Positions 40,070 to 48,044 of a DNA stretch of 64,000 bases are shown in pieces. A program made the position numbers and the translations under genes. Source of the DNA: Denitratisoma sp. DHT3 (lineage in GTDB: Bacteria > Pseudomonadota > Gammaproteobacteria > Burkholderiales > Rhodocyclaceae). The DNA lies in assembly GCF_007833355.1 (NCBI RefSeq), contig NZ_CP020914.1, positions 2,776,047-2,840,046 on the forward strand, read 5' to 3'. Position 1 is the first letter of the stretch. Every line of letters begins with the position of its first letter. The notes beneath the pieces were generated by a model. The model made no database searches, had not been told where the DNA came from, and saw nothing but the letters and a program-made list of their open reading frames with translations.

Positions 40070-41890
40070 ATGTCCCACCACGACGACAAGCCTCAGCTTC
40101 CCGACCCCAAGGAAATCGCCAAGACTTACGCGCAGGTGGCCCAGCGGGCGTCCAAGCTGTTGACCGAGCATGTGCAGCGCCAGCTGAAGCAGGGCATCAC
40201 GCCGCCCGCCGACGAACTGGGCGTGGCCCAGGCCTTCATGGACATGATGTCCAAGATGCTGGCCAACCCCTACAAGCTGGCCCAGGCGCAGATGAACCTG
40301 GTGTGGGACTACATGTCCCTCTGGCAGCATTCGATGCTGCGTTTCGCCGGTGTGCGGGCCGCTCCGGTGGCCCAGCCGGCCAAGGACGACAAGCGCTTCA
40401 AGGACGCCCACTGGGAAGAACATTTCCTGTTCGACTTCATCAAGCAGTCCTACCTGATCACCGCCCATCATCTGCACGACGCCGTGAGCAAGGTGGAGGG
40501 CCTGGAAGACGGCTCCAAGAAGAAAGTCAATTTCTTCACCCGCCAGTTCATCGATGCGATGGCGCCCTCCAACTTCGCCCTGACCAACCCGGAGGTATTG
40601 CGGGAGACGGTCAAGAGCCACGGCCAGAACCTGCTCAAGGGATTCAACAACCTGCTGCGCGACATGGAGACCGACGGCCAGTTGCGCGTCAGGATGACCG
40701 ATCCGGCGGCCTTCGAGCTGGGCAGGAACGTGGCGACCAGCCCGGGCAAGGTGGTGTTCCAGAACGAGCTGATGCAACTGCTCCAATTCGAGCCGACCAC
40801 CAAGGCGCAGTTCAAGGAGCCCCTGCTGATCGTGCCGCCCTGGATCAACAAGTACTACATCCTCGACCTGCGGGAGAAGAATTCCTTCATCAAGTGGGCC
40901 ACCGACCAGGGCCACACCGTGTTCTGCATTTCCTGGGTGAACCCGGATCGGCGCATGGCCCAGAAGAGCTTCGACGACTATTTGACCGAAGGCACGCTGA
41001 CGGCCCTGGACGCGGTGTGCAAGCAGACCGGCAGCGACAAGGTGCACGCCATCGGCTACTGCCTGGGCGGCACCCTGCTGGCGTCGACGATGGCCTGGCT
41101 GGCGGCGCGGAAGGACGAGCGCATCGCTTCCGCCACCTTCTTCGTCACCCTGCTGGACTTCTCGATACCGGGCGAACTGGGCGTCTTCATCGACGAACGG
41201 CAGGTCTCCCACCTGGAAAAGAAAATGGAGGAGCACGGCTTCCTGGAAGGGTCCGCGATGGCCGGCACCTTCAACGCGTTGCGCGCCAACGACCTGATCT
41301 GGTCCTTCGTGGTGAACAACTACCTGCTGGGCAAGGAGCCGTTCCCCTTCGACCTGCTGTACTGGAACTCCGATTCCACGCGCATGCCCTACAAGATGCA
41401 CAGCTTCTACCTGCGCAACATGTACATGCAGAACCTGCTGAAGGAGCCGGGCGGCCTGACCCTGGCCGGAGTGCCGATCGATCTGTCGAAGATCGAGGCG
41501 CCGTGCTATTTCATTTCCACCGTCGAGGACCACATCGCGCCGTGGAAAGGCACCTATCTGGGCGCCACCCGCCTGGGCGGCCCGGTGCGCTTCGTGCTGG
41601 GCGGCTCCGGCCACATCGCCGGCATCGTCAACCCGCCCGCCGCCAACAAGTACGGCTACTGGACCAACGACCAGGCGAAGAAACCGCCGGCCGACGCCGA
41701 TGACTGGTTCGCCGCCGCCAAGCAGCACGAAGGCTCCTGGTGGACCGACTGGCAGCAGTGGATCGTCGCCCGCAACGGCGGCGCCACGGTGCCGGCGCGC
41801 GATCCGGCCAAGGGCAAGCTGAAGGCGCTGGAAGACGCCCCCGGCAGCTACGTCAAGCAGCGCCTGGACCAGAAGCCCGCAGCAGAGTGA
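40070..41890 (+). CDS. phaC: Class I poly(3-hydroxyalkanoate) synthase
   Basis: A 606-residue PHA synthase, polymerising (R)-3-hydroxyacyl-CoA at granule surfaces. ATG at 40070 follows GAGGAGCCGCCCC. The lipase-box-like nucleophile Cys lies in HAIGYCLGGTLLA near residue 331. STVEDHIAPW holds the catalytic Asp and LGGSGHIAG the His. The N-terminal domain with VFQNELMQLLQF and IVPPWINKYYILDLREKNSF is classical for class I. No phaA, phaB or phasin gene is adjacent. The stop codon overlaps the start of the PIN-domain gene (GTGA). Confidence 0.96.
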   Translation: MSHHDDKPQLPDPKEIAKTYAQVAQRASKLLTEHVQRQLKQGITPPADELGVAQAFMDMMSKMLANPYKLAQAQMNLVWDYMSLWQHSMLRFAGVRAAPVAQPAKDDKRFKDAHWEEHFLFDFIKQSYLITAHHLHDAVSKVEGLEDGSKKKVNFFTRQFIDAMAPSNFALTNPEVLRETVKSHGQNLLKGFNNLLRDMETDGQLRVRMTDPAAFELGRNVATSPGKVVFQNELMQLLQFEPTTKAQFKEPLLIVPPWINKYYILDLREKNSFIKWATDQGHTVFCISWVNPDRRMAQKSFDDYLTEGTLTALDAVCKQTGSDKVHAIGYCLGGTLLASTMAWLAARKDERIASATFFVTLLDFSIPGELGVFIDERQVSHLEKKMEEHGFLEGSAMAGTFNALRANDLIWSFVVNNYLLGKEPFPFDLLYWNSDSTRMPYKMHSFYLRNMYMQNLLKEPGGLTLAGVPIDLSKIEAPCYFISTVEDHIAPWKGTYLGATRLGGPVRFVLGGSGHIAGIVNPPAANKYGYWTNDQAKKPPADADDWFAAAKQHEGSWWTDWQQWIVARNGGATVPARDPAKGKLKALEDAPGSYVKQRLDQKPAAE

Positions 41891-42357
41891 GCACGGCCGC
41901 GCCGTTGCCCGCACCGCTGCCGGTGGTGCTCGACACCAACGTGCTGCTTTCGCTCTGGGCCTTCACCGACAGCCGCTTCGCCCCCCTGCGCGCCCGCCTC
42001 GATGCCGGCGCTTGGCGGGCGCTGAGCCGGGAGGACTGTCTCGCCGAATTCCAGCGCGTGCTGGACTACCCCCAGTTCGGCATTCCGCCGCAGCGCCAGG
42101 CGGAACTCCATGCCGATTACGCCGCCCGCGTCCGGCTCGTGCCGCCGTCGTCCGTCGATGCGCCGGCGCTGCCCCGATGCCAGGACCGGGACGACCAGAA
42201 GTTTCTCGAAGTCGCCCGCGACGGCGGCGCCCACTGGCTGATCACCAGCGACAAGGCGCTGCTGCGCCTGGCGCGCCGCGACAAGCTGAAGGGGCTGTTC
42301 CGCATCCTGACCCCGGATGCGGCGCTGCTGGAACTGGATCAACCGGCGACGGCCTGA
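41887..42357 (+). CDS. PIN-domain protein, putative toxin
   Basis: A 156-residue PIN protein (COG1569-like) from GTG at 41887, which overlaps the phaC stop. The acidic metal-binding residues are visible in VVLDTNVLLSLWAF, REDCLAEFQRVL and CQDRDDQKFLEVAR, and WLITSDKALL is typical. PIN proteins are usually RNases of toxin-antitoxin pairs, but no antitoxin gene is adjacent, and translational coupling to phaC suggests a solitary, tolerated copy. Its function is uncertain. Confidence 0.87.
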   Translation: MSTAAPLPAPLPVVLDTNVLLSLWAFTDSRFAPLRARLDAGAWRALSREDCLAEFQRVLDYPQFGIPPQRQAELHADYAARVRLVPPSSVDAPALPRCQDRDDQKFLEVARDGGAHWLITSDKALLRLARRDKLKGLFRILTPDAALLELDQPATA

Positions 42358-42439
42358 CCTTCCCCCGGAAATACCGCCTCGACGGCGGATTCCGGAACCC
42401 CTGCCCTGGCTTTCCCCCTGCAAGGGCGGGTGTCGCCGC

Positions 42440-43642
42440 TCATGCGGCCGCCCTGCCCTCCGCACTGCTCGGATTCACCGGGCAGAATCCAACCCCGAGG
42501 GAATCGACGACGGCATCGCAGGCGTCGAGCAGGGTTTCCTGGGCCAGATGCGCGTAGCGCTGCGTCGTCCGCACCTGGGTGTGGCCGAGGATCTTCTGCA
42601 CCTCGTACAGGCTGCGCCCGGCATTGACCAGAAAGCTGGCGAAGCTGTGGCGCAGGTCGTGTATCCGCACGTCGGCCAGCCCCGCCTTGCGGCGCGCGCT
42701 GTCCCACGAATAGAACACGGAGACGAAGGGCCGGCCGGTTTTCGGACTCGGGAACACCCAGGGACAGTCCTCCAGGCGCGGCACCGCCGCCAGAACCTGC
42801 AAGACGCCGCTCGACAGTGGCACGTGCCGGGGCTTGCCCGCCTTGGTCAGCGGAATGCGCCACTGGCGGCGCTCCAGGTCGAGGTCCTCCCAGCGCAGAT
42901 CGAGCACCTCGCGCCGCCGCGCTCCGGTCAGGATCAGCATCGGGACGATGAAGCGCAGCATCGGATTCGGACTGCCCTCCACCGCCGCGCACAGGCGCCG
43001 CGCCTCTTCGGGCGTCAGGAAGCGTTCCTTCATCGGCGGGTCCTCGAAGAGCGCCACGCCGGCGGTCGGATTCACCGCGATGCCGGGCGTTTCCCAGCGC
43101 AGCGCCAGATTGAAGACGTAGCGCAGCATCACCAGCAGGCGGTTGGCCGAACCCTTGGCCGCGCCGACCGCGCGCCGGCCATGGTGGAGCGCGGCGATGT
43201 CCGTCTTGGTGATCTCGTCCAGGTGGCGCCGGCCGAGCCGGAGCGCGACGTGGTTGCGGAACAGCGACTCGTCGCAGCCCCAGGTCTTCTTGTAGCTCTT
43301 GGCAAAGGGCAGGTAGCGCTCGTAGAAAAAGTCCCCGAGCGTCGGCGTCTGGCGCAGTCGGGTTTTTTGTTCGGCGGGGTCGTCGCCGAGGGCTATCCTG
43401 TTGCGTGCCTTGTCAGCCAGTGTCCGCGCTTGCGACAATGTGATGTCCCTGGCGTCTGCAAGTCGCATCTGGCGGGTTTTACTACGGCAATCCTGATATC
43501 GCAGGTAATACGTCTTGCCGCCCGACTTGCGTACCTCTAAAACCAAACCTTTGGCCTGAACATCGAACAGATCGAGTTTTTTCTTGCCGGGAGGGCAGAC
43601 CATGCCATTCACTATTGACGGCGTTAAGCGTAGTTGAGCCAT
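42440..43642 (-). CDS. Tyrosine recombinase / phage-type integrase
   Basis: A 400-residue integrase from ATG at 43640-43642 (MAQLRLTPSIVNGM); ATG at 43699 would overlap the divergent regulator gene. The N-terminal domain of the DUF4102/arm-binding kind (LVLEVRKSGGKTYYLRYQDC) and the core-binding domain precede the catalytic domain. Arg is in LTGARRREVLDLRW, HDLRHSFAS carries His-x-x-Arg, and LGHTQVRTTQRYAHL gives the last His and the Tyr nucleophile, so it looks active. It probably moved the island on its left flank. No tRNA gene is near, and att sites were not found by eye. Confidence 0.94.
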   Translation of the reverse strand: MAQLRLTPSIVNGMVCPPGKKKLDLFDVQAKGLVLEVRKSGGKTYYLRYQDCRSKTRQMRLADARDITLSQARTLADKARNRIALGDDPAEQKTRLRQTPTLGDFFYERYLPFAKSYKKTWGCDESLFRNHVALRLGRRHLDEITKTDIAALHHGRRAVGAAKGSANRLLVMLRYVFNLALRWETPGIAVNPTAGVALFEDPPMKERFLTPEEARRLCAAVEGSPNPMLRFIVPMLILTGARRREVLDLRWEDLDLERRQWRIPLTKAGKPRHVPLSSGVLQVLAAVPRLEDCPWVFPSPKTGRPFVSVFYSWDSARRKAGLADVRIHDLRHSFASFLVNAGRSLYEVQKILGHTQVRTTQRYAHLAQETLLDACDAVVDSLGVGFCPVNPSSAEGRAAA

Positions 43643-43693
43643 ATTTTCATCACAAAATGCGTCTAGAAATATTTTATAGAGATTAATAGACAC

Positions 43694-44080
43694 ATGCAAG
43701 AGCTAGACAAAGTCAAATTAGCGGTCGCCCTGCGTACCGCCAGGGCTGCCGTAGGTTTATCGCAGGAAGAATTGGCGACCCATCTCGGGATGGCCAAAAC
43801 CACGATTGCCCGGATGGAAACCCTTGAGGGTGGGTTACGTGCAGAGCAACTCGCCGCGATTGTCAGGCTCTACAAGACCCAGGGCGTGGAACTCGAATTC
43901 ATGCTCTCAAATGAAGTCGTAGTGCGGGTTGACGCTGATGGACTCGTAGCAGCGCAGCGCCGCCTGCTCGATCAAAACCTGCGAAGAGCGGACCGGAAGA
44001 AACCTGCCGGGAGTTTGCTGGCCGCGCCTAAAACTAAATCGGAAACCCCGAAGAAAGGGGCAAGTCAAAGGCAGAAATAA
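43694..44080 (+). CDS. XRE-family regulator
   Basis: A 128-residue DNA-binding protein. The helix-turn-helix at about 10-65 reads LRTARAAVGLSQEELATHLG and MAKTTIARMETLEGGLRAEQ. The C-terminus is basic and repetitive in Lys/Pro/Ser (RADRKKPAGS, KSETPKKGASQRQK). It is divergent from the integrase with a 51-base AT-rich gap, the layout of an excision or integration regulator, and lies about 110 bases upstream of the second RTX gene, so it could control either. Confidence 0.87.
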   Translation: MQELDKVKLAVALRTARAAVGLSQEELATHLGMAKTTIARMETLEGGLRAEQLAAIVRLYKTQGVELEFMLSNEVVVRVDADGLVAAQRRLLDQNLRRADRKKPAGSLLAAPKTKSETPKKGASQRQK

Positions 44081-44145
44081 AGAGGTGCGGTAAACCTCGT
44101 CGCAGGTTATACGTAGGTCGGTGGGAAGGTTAACTGACCACCAAA

Positions 44146-44185
44146 CGGCAACCATATGATTTTTATGTATTAATTAGGTTGCCGC
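44146..44185 (+). promoter_or_regulatory. Inverted repeat before the second RTX gene
   Basis: CGGCAACC (44146-44153) and GGTTGCCG (44177-44184) are perfect eight-base arms around a 23-base AT-rich loop. The loop holds TATGAT (44155-44160), a good -10 candidate, and TATTAATTAGGT leads into the second arm, matching TATTAATCAGGT before the first RTX gene. The coding sequence begins with ATT at 44186, one base after the arm. Confidence 0.6.
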
Positions 44186-44191
44186 ATTAGT

Positions 44192-46723
44192 TTGCTCACT
44201 ACGGGTCTGGATAACGTTGCTGGTACCTCGGGCAACGACACCATCAACGGTTCTGTCAGCGCCACTGCCGCCGATAACACCCTGGGCCTGGCTGACGTCA
44301 TCAACGGCGGTGCTGGCACCGACACGCTGAACGTGACCGCTGCTGTTCTGGCCGCTGACATCGCAGTTCCGGCTGGCAACATTCAGAACGTTGAAACCGT
44401 CAATATCCGCGCTTTGGACAACGATGGCACTGTCGGCACCGATGCTGCGACCTTTGCTGCTGGCAATGCCTCTGGCGTGACTGCTGTGAATGCAGATCGC
44501 TCCACCAGCAACGTGACCGTGACCGGCCTGGCTAACGGCGCTTCCGTTGGCATGATCGGTGACGGTGTTGTTGCCAACGGCATCCTGAAGTACGCCTACG
44601 CAACTGCTACTGCTGACCAAGTGATCAACATCTCTGGTGGTACCAACAATGCTGGCGTTGCTGACATCACGGCAACCGCAAGTACTGGTGTCACCAAGGC
44701 AACCATCAACTCGACCGGCGCAGCCAACAAGGTTGACACGATCAAGTTGGATTCCGTTGGTGGCGGCACCGTTACCACGCTGAACGTTAACGCAGCTACC
44801 AACCTGACTGCTACCCTGACTGGCGCTGATTTCGCTGCTACTTCCGCTCTGACGGTTGCTGGTGCCGCTGCTAGCGTTGACCTGGGTACCGCCGCTAACT
44901 TCAAGACCATCGATGCCTCCGGCCTGACCGCTGGCGGTTTGACCATCGCTCTCGGCACCAACACCACCAGCTTCAAGGGTGGTCAAGGCAATGATGTGGT
45001 GACGACTGCTGCTGTTGCTGCCACGACCGCTGGTGCTGTTGATGCGGGTGCAGGTACTGCTGACGTCCTGAACGTTGCTGCAGGTGCTGACGTTGATACT
45101 GCCGCCGAAGCTGCTGTCTACACCAACTTCGAAGTGCTGCGTAACTCTGGCGCAACTGATCTGGATGTGTCGCTGCTTTCCGGCATCACTTCCATCCAGT
45201 TGAACAGCGCCAACGCCGGTGCGACCAAGATGACTGCTGCTCAGGCTGCTGCCATCACCAACCGTACTGACAACGGCACCAACACCTTCTCACTGGCTAC
45301 GGCAACGGGCACGGCAGATGTTATGTCTGTCACCCTGCAGAACACCACTGCGACTGCGTCTGCTGACCTGACTGCAGCAACGATCACTGGCTTCGAAACC
45401 CTGAACGTTGTTTCGTCCTCCGGTTCGTCTGCTGACATCAACGCCCTGAGCTTTGCTGCCGCTGGTGACCTGACTGCGCTGAACATCTCTGGTGCCAAGC
45501 CGATCAGCGTGACGACTACCAACATCACCAAGGCCGCTGCAATCAACGCATCTGGTCTGACCTATGCTGGCTCGACCGCGACCGACTACGCTTTGACCAT
45601 CACCGGTAACCTGGTGAAGGGTTCCAGCGTGACCGGCTCTGCAGCTGCTGATAGCTTGACTACGACTGCCGCCATCACTGGTACCTCTGGTGACTTCGTG
45701 ACCTACGATGCAGGTGCTGGCAACGACGTGATCTCCTCGACTGCTGCTGCCATCAACAACACTTCCGGCGCTAATGGTTCCGTGAAGATCGAAGGTGGTG
45801 CCGGTACCGACAAGCTCACTCTGACAGATGCTGGCGGTCTGACGCTGGTTGACGCCAACGTTCAGTACGTAACTGGCGTGGAAGAGATCAGCTACACCGT
45901 GGCTAACAAAGCGATCTCGATCACCAGCGGTGGTTTCTTCGATACCAACTTCAAGACCAATGGTGCGAAGCTGACTCTGGGTGACGCGACCAACGCTCAA
46001 GTTAACACGGTTGACCTGACCTCGTTCAGCGGTGCCGCTACTGTTGCCCTGACCGCCACGGCAGCTACCACCCAAGCACAAACGATCACCACTGGTTCCG
46101 GTGCTGACACCGTTACCCTGCTGGCTGCTGGCACCACCACTGGTGCTCACACCATCAGCACGGGCGCTGGCAACGACACCATCAACGTGACGATCGCTGG
46201 TGCGACGATCACTACCGGTACCGTTACCATCAACGGCGGCGCAGGCAAGGACACCATCACCATCACTGGTGACAGCACCGCTAACGCTGACACGGCTGTG
46301 AACACCATCGTTAAGGTTCAGGAAGGTCATTCCACCCTGACTGACTTCGATGTCATCACCGGCGCTGTGGTGTCTACTGCTACGAAGGAAGCTTTCCAGC
46401 TTGACTTCGACGGTACGGCCTCTGCCAATGCCAACGTGACCGCCAGCTCTGTGACGGGTTACACCTCTGCAGAACTGACCTACACCGTGACCAACGGCTT
46501 GCTGGCATTCGCCGGTACCTCGGCTGCTGCGCTGACTGCTGCTCAAAAGGCCACAATCGCTCAGACCGTGATCACCACCGCAGACAAGGCAGTTGCCTTC
46601 GTTGATGGCACCGACTCCTACGTGTTCCACAATGGCGCAACCACCGACTCTCTGGTGAAGTTGGTTGGTGTGACCCTGTCTGGTATCGATGCTGTTGCTG
46701 CTGGCTATATCGACATCGCTTAA
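44192..46723 (+). CDS. RTX/S-layer-like secreted protein, second copy
   Basis: An 843-residue acidic protein from TTG at 44192, with no cysteine and dominated by Thr, Ala, Asp, Gly, Val and Asn. It starts LTTGLDNVAGTSGNDTINGS, almost as the first copy does. Calcium-binding-like repeats include GGAGTDTLNV, GGQGNDVVTT, DAGAGNDVIS, GGAGTDKLTL, GSGADTVTLL and GAGNDTINVT, but they are scattered, as in self-assembling S-layer proteins. The C-terminus (VKLVGVTLSGIDAVAAGYID then IA) fits a type I secretion signal. ATT at 44186, just upstream, again stands in the place of ATG; AGG lies seven bases before it. Outside the N-terminus the similarity to the first copy is compositional. It follows an integrase and XRE gene and shows lower GC than its flanks. 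Confidence 0.85.
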   Translation: MLTTGLDNVAGTSGNDTINGSVSATAADNTLGLADVINGGAGTDTLNVTAAVLAADIAVPAGNIQNVETVNIRALDNDGTVGTDAATFAAGNASGVTAVNADRSTSNVTVTGLANGASVGMIGDGVVANGILKYAYATATADQVINISGGTNNAGVADITATASTGVTKATINSTGAANKVDTIKLDSVGGGTVTTLNVNAATNLTATLTGADFAATSALTVAGAAASVDLGTAANFKTIDASGLTAGGLTIALGTNTTSFKGGQGNDVVTTAAVAATTAGAVDAGAGTADVLNVAAGADVDTAAEAAVYTNFEVLRNSGATDLDVSLLSGITSIQLNSANAGATKMTAAQAAAITNRTDNGTNTFSLATATGTADVMSVTLQNTTATASADLTAATITGFETLNVVSSSGSSADINALSFAAAGDLTALNISGAKPISVTTTNITKAAAINASGLTYAGSTATDYALTITGNLVKGSSVTGSAAADSLTTTAAITGTSGDFVTYDAGAGNDVISSTAAAINNTSGANGSVKIEGGAGTDKLTLTDAGGLTLVDANVQYVTGVEEISYTVANKAISITSGGFFDTNFKTNGAKLTLGDATNAQVNTVDLTSFSGAATVALTATAATTQAQTITTGSGADTVTLLAAGTTTGAHTISTGAGNDTINVTIAGATITTGTVTINGGAGKDTITITGDSTANADTAVNTIVKVQEGHSTLTDFDVITGAVVSTATKEAFQLDFDGTASANANVTASSVTGYTSAELTYTVTNGLLAFAGTSAAALTAAQKATIAQTVITTADKAVAFVDGTDSYVFHNGATTDSLVKLVGVTLSGIDAVAAGYIDIA

Positions 46724-46736
46724 TCTCCCCCGGAGA

Positions 46737-46909
46737 CAAGCACCCGCCCTCGGGTAGGTGCTTGAGGTGATTGAAACCCTGTCCTTCGAAAGAGCGCAAT
46801 CAATAGGGGACAGACCCCGATTAACCATCGGCCGAGTCCCCTAGCCCTCAGATCACCGAGGGTGCAATAACCCGAAACCCCCGTTGCTCACAAGGCGGCG
46901 GGGGTTTTT
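46737..46909 (+). terminator. Hairpin and intrinsic terminator after the second RTX gene
   Basis: CAAGCACC (46737-46744) pairs with GGTGCTTG (46757-46764) but lacks a T run. A strong intrinsic terminator follows: AAACCCCCG (46875-46883) with CGGGGGTTT (46899-46907) and further T. Between them is a GGGGACAGACCCC motif also present in part near 27038 and 46958. Confidence 0.85.
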
Positions 46910-46983
46910 CTATGCACTCAAGAGAAACGCATAAACAATATTTCAGAATACGGAATAGGGGACAGCTCATTCAATGAAAGGCA

Positions 46984-47027
46984 TTGACATGGACGGCGTC
47001 TGACTAAAATAGTAGGATTAAATCCTA
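46984..47027 (+). promoter_or_regulatory. ParDE promoter with palindromic operator
   Basis: TTGACA at 46984-46989 is a perfect -35; TAAAAT at 47005-47010 (15-base spacing) is the likely -10. The palindrome TAGGATT-A-AATCCTA (47013-47027) follows at the transcription start, the place for ParD autorepression. AAAGGAG at 47034-47040 is the ribosome binding site. Confidence 0.7.
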
Positions 47028-47046
47028 TTTCAAAAAGGAGCCAGCC

Positions 47047-47316
47047 ATGCGCACCACGCAACAACTGAGCATTACCCTGCCCAACGATATGGCCGATGTA
47101 GTGAAGACCAAGGTTCGCTCCGGCGAGTACGCCAGCGAAAGCGAAGTCATCCGGGATGGCCTGCGGGCGCTGATGGCTCGGGATCGTGCCGTAGAGCACT
47201 GGCTGCATCACCAGGTCGGTCCAGCCTACGATGCCTTGAAGGCTGATTCTTCCCTAGCCGTCACTCCTGACCAATTGCGTGCTCGTTTAGCAGCTGAACA
47301 TGCCAAGATGCGATGA
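47047..47316 (+). CDS. parD: ParD-family antitoxin
   Basis: An 89-residue ribbon-helix-helix antitoxin. TTQQLSITLPNDMADVVKTK is the DNA-binding strand-helix and VRSGEYASESEVIRDGLRAL the second helix, both as in ParD/CopG. The C-terminal half (RAVEHWLHHQVGPAYDALKA) should wrap the toxin. Its stop overlaps the toxin start (ATGA). It lies downstream of the second RTX gene, as the HigBA modules lie downstream of the first. Confidence 0.93.
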   Translation: MRTTQQLSITLPNDMADVVKTKVRSGEYASESEVIRDGLRALMARDRAVEHWLHHQVGPAYDALKADSSLAVTPDQLRARLAAEHAKMR

Positions 47317-47639
47317 GCTATCGTGTCGTTTTCAGCCCACAGGCGCAGGAACGGCTTGTCGAGTTGTACCGCTACATCGCCGAGGCGGCATCGCCCGTCG
47401 TCGCAGCCAGGTACACCGACGCCATCGTGACCTACTGTGAGACGCTGTGCGCTTTTCCTCTGCGTGGCACACAACGGGATGATGTACGCTCCGGCTTGCG
47501 CGTCACCCACTACAAGAAGCGGGCAGTGATCGCCTTCGCGGTGGACACCGACGTGGTTTCCATCCTCGGCATCTTCTACGGCGGCCAGGACTACGAAACG
47601 ATCCTGCAAGACGACACCGGCGATTCCGTGGAACACTGA
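47313..47639 (+). CDS. parE: ParE-family toxin
   Basis: A 108-residue toxin of the RelE/ParE fold: VVFSPQAQERLVELYRYIAE, then CETLCAFPLRGTQRDDVRSG, KKRAVIAFAVDTDVVSILGI and FYGGQDYETIL, the classical ParE ending. ParE proteins poison DNA gyrase. It is the second gene of the parDE operon, coupled by a four-base overlap. Confidence 0.93.
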   Translation: MSYRVVFSPQAQERLVELYRYIAEAASPVVAARYTDAIVTYCETLCAFPLRGTQRDDVRSGLRVTHYKKRAVIAFAVDTDVVSILGIFYGGQDYETILQDDTGDSVEH

Positions 47640-47643
47640 GTCG

Positions 47644-47731
47644 CGTAGGTCGGGTCAGCCCACAGGGCGTACCCGACGGACAGCCGTTGCAGACACCGAT
47701 GTCGGGTTACGCTGCGCTAACCCGATCTACG
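47644..47731. repeat. REP-like inverted element
   Basis: CGTAGGTCGGGT (47644-47655) and ACCCGATCTACG (47720-47731) are inverted arms with one mismatch. An inner TCGGGTTA-CGCTGCGC-TAACCCGA palindrome lies in the right part. It leads directly into repeat R copy 2. Confidence 0.65.
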
Positions 47732-47890
47732 GACTCGACACCCATCATGGTCGGGCCGGCAACACTCATTGTATGGGACGGATTCGCTCAATTTGGCCGC
47801 CCCTCGGCCAGCGGCCTTCCATGGCATTCAGTAACGGTGCGACAGAGGCGGCAAGGCAAGGGGTTCGGCAGGGAGGACGCAATCGCTCAC
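47716..47890. repeat. Long repeat R, copy 2
   Basis: It aligns with 28635-28807 over the whole length, with scattered substitutions and short indels. Shared blocks include ACACCCATCATGGTCGGGCC, GGGACGGATTCGCTCAATTT and CAGCGGCCTTCCATG. A short open frame crosses it, but third-position composition and the broken state of the same frame in copy 1 argue against a gene. From 47891 to the ctaD stop at 48045 nothing else is seen. Confidence 0.85.
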
Positions 47891-48044
47891 TACTTCGATA
47901 GAGAAAAGGGGCCAGGCACAGGGCATTAATCGAGCCTGAGCTGGCCCCTTTCCCAACTCATCAGTGGAGGCCGCTGCCCCTGCCCTGGGGAGGGGGGAGG
48001 CTGTCGAGGTGCATGTCGCCCGATAGAGCGCGATTCTTCCGGGC

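Noticed and set aside
42357..42480. tRNA or att site next to the integrase
   Set aside because: No cloverleaf-like sequence is seen, and no direct repeat matching the other end of the island was found by eye.
24285..46723. Diversity-generating retroelement acting on the RTX genes
   Set aside because: There is no reverse transcriptase gene and no template/variable repeat pair. The two genes differ everywhere, not at clustered adenines.
47687..47929. Possible 80-residue gene on the plus strand
   Set aside because: It lies across repeat R, whose other copy breaks the frame, and it has no ribosome binding site or family features.
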